The notes under the pieces: generated by a model
The model's input: the letters and a program-made list of their open reading frames with translations, nothing else
The model's database searches: none
What the model was told of the DNA's origin: nothing
Position numbers and translations under genes: made by a program
Source of the DNA: Torymus aiolomorphi
Taxonomy: Eukaryota; Arthropoda; Insecta; Hymenoptera; Torymidae
Direction of reading: 5' to 3'
Assembly (NCBI GenBank): GCA_036365515.1
Contig: CM070875.1
Coordinates: 94,411,628 to 94,475,627, forward strand
DNA length: 64,000 nt
Shown here: positions 12,398 to 24,989 of the stretch, one piece after another
Layout: each line of letters starts with the position of its first letter
Position numbering within the stretch: the first letter of the stretch is position 1

Positions 12398-13255
12398 TGT
12401 GACGTGGTATGTCGTCACCATTGTTTTTTCTCTCTCTCAAGCTGCGTTGCCGGGGCACAATCGTATAAGACGTCATTATTGATTTTTCGGGATCTTTTTC
12501 TCTGTTTCGGTTATGTTTAACGTTTTAGGCCGAGAAGAAAGAGGAAACTCAAGCATCGCGGTGGGCTAATCGGAGATTAGCCGTAGCCGTGCGGAGCGTG
12601 TTCGAATTTCGTGCGACTCCGTGCGACCGCGGAGTTGGAGAGCGAGGTGGCAGCACCTCGCGGGCGAGTGTGCGCGGCCGCGCGTTGCTACAGCGGGGAG
12701 GCGCTCCGCTGACAGGCACGGCCGGGAGAGAGATAGGAGAGCCACGTGCGAAGCACGAGTAGCGCCGATCTGGCGATGCAACCCGTGGAACGCCTGCGCA
12801 TGTGCGGAGGTAAAGGATACGGCGCGCGCGGTAAAGATCGGCAGTGCCGAGCGAGCAGTTGAAGAGTGTGTGTGTGCGCGAGAGAGAGCCCGAGGAAGAA
12901 CGGAGTGCAGTGCGAGAGAGGGTGGAAGCGGCTGATGACGACGAGGACGTGGAGGAGGCAACGAAGGCGAGAGAGGACGACGATATCGGCCGGCGGGAGG
13001 AGGAGAGCAGCGGTCGCGGAGAGGCGAGGGAGAAAGCGAGAGCGAGAGCGAGAGAGACGGGACCCGGGGCCGAGGACGGAGAATCGGCACTGAGGGCTGC
13101 TCATCGTCGAGGTAAGGGGGACGCGGTTTTAGAGTGGAGAGAGTCGCGGGAGGGTAGACCGAGAGTGCGGGTGTGAGGGAGAGAGAACGAGAGTCGCGGA
13201 TAACAATAGAGCATCGCGCGGCGATGCTTTTGAGTGTGAGCGCGTTTAATGCCGG

Positions 13256-13327
<72 letters not shown>

Positions 13328-13906
13328 CGGTTAATAATCAAGCATCGCGCGACGATGCTTTTCAAATGTGCGCGGATCTAACGCCAGTGGAGAGAGAGAG
13401 AGAGAACGTGTGCCGGTTCGGGGCTTGCGCCGCGGTGATTTGGGTGAGCGTGCGTGTGGAGATTCGTGGAGAGAGAGAGAGAGAATTTGCGTGTGGCGTT
13501 TCCGGGAATCGCATTGCGGCGATCCCTCAAGTCCGTGCGTACGATTTGCGCGGAGATTTAGAGCGTGGAGAGTAGAGAAAGAGAGAGAGAGAGAGAGATT
13601 CACGAGAGTGAGAAGAGTGAGAGTGTGCGTCTAGACGAGAGTGGAATTAGCTATTTGTAGTAGGAATTTTTGACTTTAATAAATTGAGAGTTTACTTGAA
13701 GTTGGTGTTTGAATATTTATTTAGCGGTATACCCTTCCCAACCTTTTCAGCCTTGTAGCTTGCCCAGGTACGACGTCACAGCGGAATCTCCTTTTGGACG
13801 GTAAGTGTGTCGAGAGCGAAGATTGAGAAAGAGAGAAAGAGGTTAATAATTCTCTTATTTGCGGGTGTTCGGGCTCGGCGATTCATCGCCTAAGTACACC
13901 ATCGCA
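12398..13906 (+). repeat. 5' LTR of Gypsy B
   Basis: 1509 bp, GC- and GA-rich. It carries two copies of a unit with the hairpin GCATCGCGCGGCGATGC (13211, 13342) and a (GA)n tract at 13258-13324. AATAAA lies at about 13679. It matches the 3' LTR end to end except for unit number and a ~22-bp segment near 13875-13896 absent from the 3' copy. Confidence 0.85.
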
Positions 13907-14300
13907 AATTGGCATCCCTTGTGGGGAGATCTGCTGTGATAAAGGTTGGGAAGTGTGTGTAATGTAGAGAAAGAGAGTGAGAGTAAGTGTGCGTGTTGCA
14001 GTAGAGTCGTGGCGAGTTAGCGGTAATTGCGGCGTAGCGATAGTAAAAGCGTGCGAATAATAAACATATATATTGAATATTTTAATTATTTGTTCTCCCC
14101 TATATTATATACAATTCTTGATTTTGATTATTTCTTTGTTGAGAAGTGGTGGTGTAATTGTGAGTCGCGCAGGCGGGGGCCGTGCATTCGGGAATAATTT
14201 GTGGAGTCAGAGAGAGTGTAGACGGAGTAAAGAGTGAGAGAGAGTTGGACTACTCGGCTCTCGTAAGCGAGTAGTAGTCGTCGAGAAGCGGACGCCAGCC
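13907..14300 (+). other. Gypsy B primer site and leader
   Basis: TTGGCATCCC directly follows the LTR at 13909 and is the likely primer binding site. The rest is an untranslated leader up to the gag ATG at 14301, with an AATAAA-like word at 14057 and no coding signal. Confidence 0.55.
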
Positions 14301-14860
14301 ATGGGCCAGCACGCTGCGAGGATGAAGGAGCTGGCGCAATCTCGTGCGGCCAGGCGCTGGACCCGAACTGTGGCCCAGTTGCAGCCAGTAGAATTGATTA
14401 CGGAACTCGAGGAATGGAGGGCGAATAGCCGCGGTAACTTGGAGAGTTTGCGAGATCGCTTATTGCGTGCGATCTTGCGCGAGAAAGTGCCGGGGGTCGA
14501 GGTCCCCTGGTATACCTGCGACGAGGCAGAGTCGGAAACCATTGAAGAGATTATAGGGGTAGATGTGGAGAGAGGCGAGAAGGAAGGTGAGACAATCCAG
14601 CGGAGGAAGACTTTGAAGAAGAAAGAAGTGGCCCGATCTCGGGTTAGAACGAGTAGTGAAGGCTCGCTGCGGGCAACGAGGATGTGGAGAAAGGACGAGA
14701 GCAGCGGGTGGAGGTAATGGTACACCAGCAGAAGGGGCCTACGCCAGTGACGGTGACTGTCACTAGCTCACTGAGCGCCACTAGGAGTAACGCGGCTCCG
14801 GTCCTGCGGACGACAGGGGCACAACCGGCCGTGACTACTTCGGTCTCAGTTCTGAAAACG
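14301..14860 (+). pseudogene. gag: Gypsy B gag, N-terminal part (interrupted)
   Basis: ATG at 14301 opens a 138-residue frame. Residues about 30-60 (ELITELEEWRANSRGN then LESLRDRLLRAIL) resemble a SAP-like helix-turn-helix, a fold seen in some insect Gypsy gag proteins. The frame ends at 14717, but similar composition continues in another frame (MVHQQKGPTPVTVTVT) to the point where a DNA transposon is inserted, so a frameshift near 14690 is likely. The remainder of gag resumes after 20000. Confidence 0.55.
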
Positions 14861-15108
14861 AAGGTACCCCAAGTGCAAGTCGCCAATTTGGACGATATTG
14901 CAATATGTTGTAGTACATTAAAAAATAAGAGACACGTATTTTTTTACGTGCTGATAGACACTTTAAGGGGGGAAATCTACGCCTAAAGTTCACCCTCAAA
15001 AACGGTTTTTTTCAAATATTTCAAAAACGAATAAAGCTAGTTTAATGAAACCGACGCCAAAAGTTGTAGAATAAAAAAGCCTTCAAAACAGCATTACTTT
15101 CAATTTTA

Positions 15109-15712
15109 AGGGTAGCAACCCCTATTTTTTTCAAGAAAACTAAGCTTCTCTCATCAATTTTCAGCTATAAAAATTACAATAAATTATATATCGCCTCAAA
15201 ACAGATTTCATTTAAAAGAAAATTAAAAAATAAAGTTGACCTGTCTCGTGGTTTTGGCCAAAATTATTTTTTAGGGGGTAACTATCCCTTATTTATATTT
15301 TGTTCATTATTTCAGAAATAAATAAAGACATCTTAATAAAACCAACGCTAAAAATTTTAAAATAAGAAAGGCTTCAAAAATTAAGGGTAGCAACCCCTAT
15401 TTTTTTTCAAGACAACTAAGCTTTTTTCATCAATTTTCAGCTATAAAAATTATAATAAATTATATATCGCCTTAAAACTGATTGCATTTAAAAGAAAATT
15501 AAAAAATAAAGTTCACCTGTTCCGTGGTTTTAACCAAAATTATTTTTTAGGGGTAACTACCCTTATTTTTATTTTGTTCATTATTTCAGAAATAAATAAA
15601 GATACCTTAATAAAACTAACGCTAAAAATCTTAAAATTAAAAAGGCCATAAATCTGCATAACTTTCAATTTTAAGGGTAGCAACACCTACTTTTTTTAAA
15701 GGAAATTAAGTT
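15109..15712 (+). repeat. ~280-bp sub-repeats inside the left inverted arm
   Basis: AGGGTAGCAAC recurs at 15109, 15384 and 15674 (steps of 275 and 290). Each is followed by a TCAATTTTCAGCTATAAAAATTA-type block. The inverted arm at 19162-19996 has the mirror set near 19190, 19440 and 19735. Confidence 0.7.
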
Positions 15713-17458
15713 TTTTATCAATTTTCAGCTATAAAAATTACAATAAATATATCTCTTTAAAAACCATTCCATTGAATAGATTGACCATAAAATTTTGACC
15801 AATAACATAGACAAACGCTATGTAATTTTAGCGCTTTCGGGCAATACGAAATACTAATTTATCATTAATTTTGCAAAACTAGTTTGGTTAAACTACTTGT
15901 TTAAACGGATTATTGTAAAGCTTTTTCGGAAAACTAATTTTGACTTGAATTCCACAAGAGAAGTAAAATGTTTATTTAAACTTTTATATGTTGTAGTGAA
16001 CCAAAAAACGAAAAATACTTATATTTTTTATCTGTGAATAATACATTTTAAAGGGGTTCAAACCATCCCCAGAAGTTCATTATGTTCTTACTTCCCTTTA
16101 TTATATTTTATGTATTATTATAAATACTTCGTCAAAGGCAATCGTACCGTTTTGATACGTGATAAATAAAGCATTAAAAAAAATTAATGTGTGTGTGCGT
16201 GTGTGTACGTGGATGTAAGTGATTTTTATGCAGTAAATAAGAGTAATCGCTGATTGTGAATGAGAAAATAATATGTTATTTTTATGTTATTATGAGGCGG
16301 ATATTTATAGATTGGTGATTTAACTCGTAGTTTCATATATTGCTGGCAAACATTGTATTTATAAATCGGTAGAGTTCCAGTCGTGCAGTGTTGTTTTGTG
16401 AAAGTGGTTATTTCTACAATATTGTGGCTGTAATATTGCATCAATTCATTTTTTTTAATGTCAGCAGCACTACAAAACTACAGGTAAATGTCTATTTATA
16501 AATCAGATCTAATACATTAATTGTAAGAATTTCGTATCTGTCTATAGGCTTTAATAAAATTATAACAGCTTTTCAAAATTATATTTTGCGTTATTTTTAA
16601 TGAACATATTAGAAAGTATGCAATTTCGTACATTGTTACATTTTTTGGAGATACATTTGACGTAATAGAGCACAAATAGTTTAAATTGATTTTTCTTTAA
16701 TTTTAAAGATTTAAAAAATCCTGATTTATAAGTGCATAAAGTATTTTTAATATTTTTACGAAAATTAAAAAATGTATCAAAATATACTTTATTGTGTATA
16801 CTGTATTGTTTACTTTCTGTTATTAACAAAATTATAGACTCCTGATTCAATTTTTAGCCAAAATTGTATACGGTTCCTTTACTATTAGATGTTTTACAAA
16901 TAATAAATTTTACATACAAATAATAATTTTAAATAACTAAATCTTAATTTTAATAAATCTAAATTAACAGGCATTGTGCAATACATCTTATCGATTACTG
17001 TTTACAAATTTAAAAAAAAACTCGAGATTACCTTCTTTTCATTTTAATCAAGCGCTTTAGTAAAGAAATATACAGATACGATATTCTTAATAGATTCTTA
17101 GCAGGATGGCCCAAAGTATAAATATTTGTTTTATTTGTATGTGTCGCCTTTTTAAATGCAACATTATTATCTTGTGAAAATATGGTATTTTTTTAATATT
17201 TAAACAAATATTTCCCGGTAAAAAGACATTGGTCGCATGATGGCGTACATCAGTAAAAGCATACAACGTACAACGTACAAAGCTTCCTCTTTGAGAAATA
17301 GCTATGTTCTCGCAACATAGTAATGTAACGTTTAGAGGGGTGACGCATACAAATTAAAAAAATGTTTTTATTTTCAGCATTCTATATATGTGTGTTGTAA
17401 AGATACTACTTCTGTATGCAATTATTCTTATAAATGTTTGATTATTTTAGCACTCAAA
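15713..17458. other. Non-coding interior of DNA transposon copy 1
   Basis: AT-rich with only short open frames. A likely splice acceptor (TTATTTTAG, ending 17450) stands just before the transposase ATG at 17459, so part of this stretch may be a 5' intron. A short TG tract lies at 16187-16206. Confidence 0.45.
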
Positions 17459-18846
17459 ATGAAAATTAATCCTCTGAATGTTATTAATTTGCTGCTTGCC
17501 TATTTCCAAACACTTGATATTGAAGATAGCCCTTATAATATTAAAGAAATAGAAATAAAAGAGCATTTCCAAATGATACTGTTAGATTTAATGGAATCGT
17601 CTAATAGCATAGATGTTATAATGGAAAAATCGTTGGATTTTCAAGAAGAATATAAAGAAATGCACTGAAGCTGGATTAATAATTCATGACAACGATTTAA
17701 GAAGATGGGCTCTACAAGGACGAAAATTAATCGGAAATGAGGACGTAAGATTTACAGCTTAAAAAGATTGGCTTTGAAAATTTAAAAACACCCATAGAAT
17801 TGTTTCTCGAAAAATTAATAAATTTATCACAAAAAAAAGTATAGAAAATAGAAATGATTTGCATAAAAAAGAAGTAGAATTCGTAACAGAAGTCAAACAA
17901 TTGATGAATCAAATAGGCGCTGACAATACATATAATTCAGACCAGTCTGGTTTTCAGTTGGAAATGCATTCTGGTCGATCTCTTACTTTTGAAAGAGAAA
18001 AGAAATTACAGTGCCTTGTACAGTCGGTCACATCAACAACTCATAGCTATACTGTACAGCCGACAATTTCAGCCACAGGAAAGTTACTATCACCATTATT
18101 TTTAGTATTAAAGGAACGAAGCGGAGAATTTGGACCAATTGTCTCACAAAATTTGTTTGTGCCTAAAAACGTATATGTTACATCCTCGACATCTGGAAAA
18201 CTTAATTCAGGTAAAATCACGTTCTATTAATTTCTAAAAATAAAACGTTAATTATTTCGGAAGACACATTTAAATAAAATGAAAATTTGTAGAACTCTTT
18301 AAGGCGCGGTTAAAAGACGTATATTTTCCTCAAGTTGGACCTAGAAGCATGCTGCTAATTGATTCGTGGAGTGGTCATTGTCCAACGATTGTACAGGAAG
18401 TTACGCCACACGATAAAACACTACATCTCAAAATGATACCTACAGGAACGACTGGAAACATACAGCCGTTAGATGTATATGGATTCCGCACATGGAAGAA
18501 CTATGTTAAACATTTTTCAGACCATGTTTTGCTCATAGACGAAGACTTAAATTTACATTTGAGAAATAATATAATTAAATTACAGTCTTTGGTTCATAAC
18601 CAATTTTCATCTCCACGATATGAAAATCTATTTAAATATTCGTGGTATAAAAGTGGGTATCTTGTGAATCGACCAGGAGATTTCGATGACCCCGTAAGTT
18701 TCAGTTTTGGAGATTCCTGTGCAATGCATTGTGAGATCAATGGTTGTAATAATGTTGCAATTGTTAGATGTTCGTGGCGTAAAAAATCTTTCTGCTTAAA
18801 ATACTTTTTTGAAGAATATCATTATTGTACAACTTACAATCCATAA
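17459..18846 (+). pseudogene. Transposase of DNA transposon copy 1 (spliced, internally deleted)
   Basis: Starts MKINPLNVINLL at 17459. After EEYKEM the frame breaks and sequence equal to about 100 residues of the sister copy, including its probable DNA-binding region, is missing. The coding sense resumes at LIIHDNDLRRWAL, carries two in-frame stops (near 17761 and 17774), then YNSDQSGFQLEMHSGR. An intron of 82 bp (18211-18292, CAG|GTAAAA to TTTGTAG) interrupts the gene. Exon 2 has LLIDSWSGHC and IQPLDVYGFR, and ends with a cysteine/histidine tail (SWRKKSFCLKYFFEEYHYC). The Asp of DQSGF, the Asp of IDSWSGH and the Asp of QPLD fit the catalytic triad of DDE_1 transposases (pogo/jerky branch of IS630-Tc1-mariner). 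This copy is inactive. Confidence 0.75.
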
Positions 18847-19161
18847 TGCCTCGTGCTATTCGACAAACAATTACTTTTTTGAGAATACTTTAAATTTTTT
18901 GTAGTAATAGTAATAATAAAACTTGTGTTGTTAAAACAAAAACCATATTTACATTAGTTATTATTTCATTTTGTATTTTTCTGCAACACGTAACTTTAAT
19001 TTTTATTATTTTTTTGAAAAAAAATTAATCTCACTAAATTTTGATTATTTACGCAATTTTTTCAGAAAAAAATAATAAACAGATTTACCCTCCCTGCTAG
19101 AAAAAGTTAGTAGAAGTCGATAAAAATCGATAAGTTTCACCATTGAAGTCAATAAAGTCTC

Positions 19162-19996
19162 TTAATTTCCTTAAAAAGAGAAAAATAGGGGTTCCTACCC
19201 TTAAAATTGAAAGTGATACAGATTTGTGGCCTTTTTAATTTTAAGATTTTTAGCGTTAGTTTTATTAAGGTAGTTACTCCCTAAAAAATAATTTTGGTTA
19301 AAACCACGGGACAGCTCAACTTTATTTTTTTAATTTTCTTTTCAATGGAATCAGTTTTAAGGCGATATATAATTTATTATAATTTTTATAGCTGAAAATT
19401 GATGAAAAAAGCTTAGTTTTCTTGAAAAAAAAAAATAGGGGTTACTACCCTTAAAATTGAAAATAATGCTGTTTTGAAGCCTTTTTTATTTAAAATTTTT
19501 AGCGTTGGTTTTATTAAGGTATCTTTATTTATTTCTGAAATAATGAACAAAAAATAAATATGGGGTAGTTATCCCTAAAAAATAATTTTGGCCAAAACTA
19601 CGAGACAGGTCAACTTTATTTTTTAATTTTCTTTTAAATGGAATCAGTTTTGAGGCGATATATAATTTATTGTAATTTTTATATCTGAAAATTGATGAAA
19701 AAAGCTTAGTTTTCTTGAAAAAAAAAAATAGGGGTTGCTACCCTTAAAATTGAAAGTAATGCTATTTTGAAGGCTTTTTTATTCTGCAACTTTTGGCGTC
19801 GGTTTCATTAAGCTAGCTTTATTCGTTTTTGAAATATTTAAAAAAAAATGTTTTTGAGGGTGAACTTTAGGGGTAGATTTCACCCCCTCAAAGTGTCTAT
19901 CGTTACGTAAAAAAAAATACGTGTCTCTTATTTTTGAATGTACTACAACATATTGCAATATCGTCCAAATCGGCGACTTACACTTGGGGTACCTTC
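19162..19996 (-). repeat. Right inverted arm of DNA transposon copy 1
   Basis: Reverse complement of 14860-15712, with the same three internal sub-repeats. It ends at the tip CTTGGGGTACCTTC. Confidence 0.75.
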
Positions 19997-20000
19997 CTTG

Positions 20001-22034
20001 TCAGTGCGCCCAGAGTGACAGCCACGTTCGATAGTAGCAGATTTGTACCTCCCGTGGCATCGACATGGGAATACTATTCGGCTCGATTATATCGGGGGCT
20101 ACCGCATACTGAACCGTTGCCACCTTCAGCCCTGCCGGCTCAGACACCGTTTAGAGCACCGCCAGCTCTCGTTCAAAGGGAGACTCCAGCGAGGAAGAAG
20201 GGGTTGCCCCAACGGGAGTGGTACACTCCAGGCCAGAATTGGGACGAGATACACTGGATGAACGTATGACGTGGAGTCGAGTAGTGGAGAGGCGAGTGAC
20301 GTGAAGGCAGAAATAGAGTTGATAAGGGAGAAGGATCGAAGCATTCGCTCGCCATACTCGGAGAGAGGAGGCAGCGGCACGACGTACCGGCCTGCAAAGA
20401 ATCGTCAGCCGACTTGTACTTGGGACCACGAGGGGATCAAGCCACTACTGAGAAGGAAAGCATCAGGGCGTCCTCGTCGAAGACCTATCGATCCTCCCGT
20501 CATGGAACGATTAAGCGATGAGGAAGAAATGGAAAACCGCCAGGAAAGCCTATCGAAGAGGGCTGGTACACTCGAGAAAGGAGTGCGAGACCAGAAGCGG
20601 TCTGGGAGATTCGCGAGGGAAAGGAAGTCGGCAATACGCAGCATCACGATTTCGAGCAATAGTGACAGTGAAGAGAACTCAGATAGAAGCGGTCTGGCTC
20701 GCCGCAGACGCCGAGTCATCAGCGAGACGGAGGGCGACGAAGAAGTGGAGCCGAGAAGACTGTGGAGAGCGACGCCTGCAGCGGAACAGAAGGCCCGCGC
20801 CGTCAAGCTACTCAAGAGTTGGGGCATCAAGTTCAGTAGAGACGAGAAGGAGGACCCCGAGGAGTTTTTAGAGCAGTTAGAGGACTGCCGCGAGGGAGCG
20901 GGGTTACGTGAACGAGAGCTGCTCGGCGCTTTACCCTGTATCTTGACTAAGAGAGCTGGCAGGTGGTTTAGAACTATCAGGCTGGATACGCCCTCTTGGC
21001 TGGGATTTCGCAAGGCTTTTAAACATGAGTTCGTCACAGAATACGACCGAGAAGATCTGTTGGATGATTTGAGACGAAGGACGCAGGCTAGGGGCGAGAA
21101 GATTGCCACGTACCTCTCCAATTGCAATTACATCGTCTCTCGGTTCAAACGACCACCGTCAGAGAGGCAACTGGTGAAAACCGCCTATTGGAATATCCTT
21201 CCAGAGTACAGGAAGGCGATGTCTGATAAAATAGTGGAGACAATGGAGGATTTGGAGAAGTACGGACGTCGTTGGGAGAGGCAGAAGGAGTTAGATAGTC
21301 GCTATCTCCCGCCGCCTCCTGCTGACAAGATGAGGGTGCCCGGAGCAGCGTTTACGGGTACTACTGGTCGCCAGAAAGCCATGGCAGCCGTGAAGAAGGG
21401 AGTGGAGAGTGAGAGCGTCTTGCCAAAGCCCACCAAGCCGAGTGAAACGAAAGCGGCGAAGGAGGCCAAAGCCAACGTTCCGAACTCCGCCAAGGCGAGT
21501 GGCGGAGAGTCGAAGCCAGAGACTGCGAAGCCAAAGATGTCGAATGCGCAGACAATGGAGAAAGAAGAGGCGAAGACCTACGCTGCGGTGGTGCAGGGCG
21601 GACCGGGAATCCAGGGGGGTCCTGGGAATCCCAGGCCTCCTTATGGAGCAGTTCGAGGGTATGGAGGCGAACCGTCGAGAGGGGCCCCGTCACAGAGTCA
21701 GGGCCCTGGAGAAGGGCGATCTGTTCCTCCAAGAGGCAGTTATGGGCGTCCAGCTGGACCTGGCCAAGCCCCGTTTATCGGAGGAGAGGAGAGGCCGTTC
21801 ATGGGGGTCTGCAACCTCTGCCAGGCGGTGGGCCATAAGGCTTCCGTTTGTCCTGAAGTGGTCTGCTACTGGTGTAGGCTGGTGGTGATGGATCATAGCA
21901 CATTGAAGTGGCTGTGTAACCTCAAAGAGCCGACAGGAAGGTTGGCACGCTGGGCATTGCAGCTGCAACAATGGGATTTTGACATAGTTCACCGCAAGGG
22001 TACGCTCCACCAGGTTCCAGATGCTCTCTCCTGA
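20001..22034 (+). pseudogene. gag: Gypsy B gag fused in frame to the RNase H C-terminus
   Basis: After the transposon, gag resumes. The stretch to about 20269 is in one frame and ends in a stop. The 587-residue frame 20271-22034 has no ATG at its first codon (GTG), so it was probably internal to gag. It has a highly charged N-terminal half, a capsid-like core (GRWFRTIRLDTPSWLGFRKA, about residues 220-245), a Pro/Gly-rich linker, and a zinc knuckle CNLCQAVGHKASVC (about residue 510) followed at once by VVCYWC. Directly after CYWC the text becomes MDHSTLKWLCNLKEP and ends HQVPDALS, the tail of Gypsy RNase H. The protease, RT and most of RNase H (roughly 2 kb) are therefore deleted at about 21873-21888 with the frame kept. 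Confidence 0.8.
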
Positions 22035-22103
22035 GCGCAAGAGCCAGATGAGGCGGAGATAGCAGGGTTCGACGAGATTAAAGACTCCTGGTATCTCAAG
22101 ATA

Positions 22104-23326
22104 ATGGAAGAAGTGGAGAAATTTCCGGCCAAATATGAGCAGTGGAGAGTGGAGAATGGGTGTTTGTTTAGATTTGGAACGGATCCGTTACTGGATCCCG
22201 TGGAGTTCAGAGAAGAGAGGTGGAGATTGGTTGTGCCGGTGGAGCACCGATCAAGGGTGATGGAAGATGATCATTGCGCCCGATCCTCGGGCCATCTCGG
22301 CGTTGAAAAGACGTATGATCGGGTGGCCCGGGAATACTACTGGAAAGGGGTTTATCACGATGTTCACACGTTCGTGAGAGAGTGTGAGTCCTGCCTGAAG
22401 TATAAAGGGCTAAAACCGGGTCCGCAAGGCCTCATGGGGACTCGAATAGTGGAGAGACCGTGGGCGGTGGTAGCGGTAGATACGATGGAGTTCCCGCCGA
22501 GTAAGAGTCAGCATCGCTATTTGCTGGTGTTCCAGGACTTGTTCACTTGCTGGTTCGAGGTGAAACCTCTCCGCAAGACGGACGGAAAGTCGGTAGCAGG
22601 AGCCACCGAGAAGCTCATCCTGTTCCGCTGGGGAACTTCCGATTACTTGCTGAGTGATAATGGCAAAGAGTTCGACAATAAGTTCTTTAAGGGGATGCTG
22701 GAGGAGTATGGGGTAAAGCATGCGACCACGCCCCGATACGACCCTCAAGCAAACCCTGTGGAGCGTAGTAACCGAACTCTTAAAGCCATGATCTCGGCAT
22801 TCGTGGGAGCGGACCACCGGAACTGGGACCAGCACGTCCATGAGTTCAGAGATGCGGTGAATACGGCGGTGCAGTCGAGCACCAAGTGTCGCCCGCATTC
22901 CTGAACTTCGGACGACACCCGCGCCCGGTTAAGAGTCTGCGACGAGAGGTGGAGAGTGAGAGATTAGTGGAGAGAATCGATCCGGGAGTATGGGAGGATA
23001 GAATGAAGCGTTTGGATGCGTTGAGAGATTTAGTGGGCCGCCACATCGATAGAGCTAGGGAAGTACAGGAGAAACATTATAATAAGGGAAGGAAAGAGGT
23101 GCAGTTCGTAGTAGGAGATAGAGTGTTGAGAAAGGCGCATCATTTATCTGACGCGGCGAAGAAATTCAACGCGAAGCTAGCGCCGAAGTATGAAGGCCCG
23201 TTTGAAGTGGTCGAGATACTTTCTCCTACCATTTATGTGTTAGGACAAGGGGAAGCGGCGAACCGTCGGATCGCGAAGGTGCATGTTTCCGAACTAAACG
23301 AGCTGCTGGGGTCCCGGTGCGACTGA
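22104..23326 (+). pseudogene. Gypsy B integrase (one frameshift)
   Basis: Frame 22104-22904 has the zinc-binding domain (HLGVEKTYDRVAREYYW, then CESCLKYKG) and the catalytic core with Asp in VAVDTMEF, Asp in LLSDNGKEF and Glu in NPVERSNR, a complete D,D-E set. A frameshift near 22890-22905 moves the rest to frame 22886-23326, which holds the C-terminal domain (VVGDRVLRKAHHL, KYEGPFEVVEIL). Apart from that shift and the missing N-terminal start the domain is well kept. Confidence 0.8.
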
Positions 23327-23383
23327 AAGACTAATCCTTTATGTTGTTTCAGATGAGAGCCAGGAGGGGGTAGCCGAAGAGGG

Positions 23384-23842
23384 GTGGGTTGGGAGCGCTG
23401 CACTCCCCGTACCCGGAATTGCACAAGCTCCCGGAGACGTCGCGGGGAGATCGTGGACATGGGGACGGGTCGAGTGCAGTCTTTTGTACCGCCCCGGCTT
23501 TTGCCCCGCTGGGACTGGTCTGAGGAAGTGGAGAGAGAGAAAGTGGAAAGGGAATTAGCGCAGAGAGCGAGAGTGGAGAGCGAGAGGAGAGAGAATGAAA
23601 GGAGAGAGAATGAGGGGAAGGAGGGAGAAAGAGTTGAGAGGGAGAAGCGGGAGAAGAAGAGAAAGGAGAATGAGAGAAGGGAGAGAGAAAGGATTGAGAG
23701 TGAAAGACGAAAGAGTGAACGAGCTGAAAGTGAGAGAAGGAGGAGAGAGTGGAGTGAGAGGTTAGAACGAGTTAGGTTGGAAGAAGAACGTGTAGCCAGG
23801 GTGAGAGTAGAGAAAGAGAGAGGAGACCGGGAGCTAGTATGA
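23384..23842 (+). CDS. Arg/Glu-rich tail ORF of Gypsy B
   Basis: Open for about 150 residues, the second half being almost only E, R, K and S in short repeats and coming from GA-rich DNA. It might be the C-terminal extension of pol or simply low-complexity DNA before the 3' LTR. No domain is recognised. Confidence 0.3.
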   Translation: MGWERCTPRTRNCTSSRRRRGEIVDMGTGRVQSFVPPRLLPRWDWSEEVEREKVERELAQRARVESERRENERRENEGKEGERVEREKREKKRKENERRERERIESERRKSERAESERRRREWSERLERVRLEEERVARVRVEKERGDRELV

Positions 23843-23871
23843 GCGGAACACTCGGGGTGTGTTCCGTCCTA

Positions 23872-23883
23872 GGAGAGGGGAGT
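23872..23883 (+). other. Polypurine tract of Gypsy B
   Basis: AGGAGAGGGGAG sits immediately upstream of the 3' LTR start, as expected for the plus-strand primer. Confidence 0.65.
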
Positions 23884-23884
23884 T

Positions 23885-24943
23885 TGTGACGTGGTAAGTC
23901 TTCACCATTGTTTTTTCTCTCTCTCAAGCTGTGTTGCCGGGGCATAACCGTATAAGACGTCATTATTGATTTTTCGGGATCTTTTTCTCTTTCGGTTATG
24001 TTTATCCCGGCGGGTATTGTGGCAGAGGAGAGAGTGAGGCCGAGAAGAAAGAGGAAACTCAAGCATCGCGGTGGGCCCGCAGGCACGTAAGTATATCAGA
24101 AATTAGCCATAGCCGCGCGGAGCGTGTTCGAATTTCGCGCGACTCCGTGCGACCGCGGAGTTGGAGAGCGAGGTGGCAGCACCTCGCGGGCGAGTGTGCG
24201 CGGCTGCGCGTTGCTACAGCGGGGAGGCGCTCTGCTGACAGGCACGGCCGGGAGAGAGATAGGAGAGCCACGTGCGAAGTACGAGTAGCGCCGATCTGGC
24301 GATGCAACCCGTGGAACGCCTGCGCATGTGCGGGGGTAAAGGATACGGCGCGCGCGGAAAAGATCGACAATGCCGAGCGAGCAGTTGAAGAGTGTGTGTG
24401 TGCGCGAGAGAGAGCCCGAGGAAGAACGGAGTGCAGTGCGAGAGAGGGTGGAAGCGGCTGACGACGACGAGGACGTGGAGGAGGCAACGAAGGCGAGCGA
24501 GGACGACGATATCGGCCGGCGGGAGGAGGAGAGCAGCGGTCGCGGAGAGGCGAGGGAAAAAGCGAGAGCGAGAGAGACGGGACCCGGGGCCGAGGAGAGT
24601 CGGCGCTGAGGGCTGCTCATCGTCGAGGTAAGGGGGACACGGTTTTAGAGTGGAGAGAGAGTCGCGGGAGGGTAGACCGAGAGTGCGGGTGTGAAAGAGA
24701 CAGAGAACGAGAGTCGCGGATAACAATAGAGCATCGCGCGGCGATGCTGTTGGAGCGTGCGCGCGTTTAATGCCAGTGGAAAGAGTGAGAGAGTGTCGCA
24801 GTTAATAATCGAGCATCGCGCGGCGATGCTGTTGGAGCATGCGCGCGTTTAATGCCGGTGGAGAGAGTGAGAGAAAGAGTATCGCGGTTAATAATCGAGC
24901 ATCGCGCGGCGATGCTTTTGAGTGTGGTCGCGTTTAATACCGG

Positions 24944-24989
<46 letters not shown>

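Larger units (their letters stand above)
14856..20000 (+). mobile_element. DDE_1-type DNA transposon, copy 1, with ~850-bp inverted ends
   Basis: It is inserted in gag of Gypsy B. The left arm (14860-15712) and right arm (19162-19996) are inverted repeats sharing AAGGTACCCCAAGTG at the tips and ATTGCAATATGTTGTAGTAC just inside. The right tip reads CCTTCCTTG. The left tip is altered and no clear target duplication is visible. A spliced transposase gene with the same orientation lies between the arms. The family is the same as the element at 33025-38764. Confidence 0.75.

Noticed and set aside
12566..13634. Many long open frames on both strands
   Set aside because: Low-complexity GA-rich LTR sequence. 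The same frames recur in the 3' LTR at 24059-25392.
16560..16850. 96-residue minus-strand open frame inside DNA transposon copy 1
   Set aside because: AT-rich, Lys/Phe/Asn-dominated, absent from copy 2.
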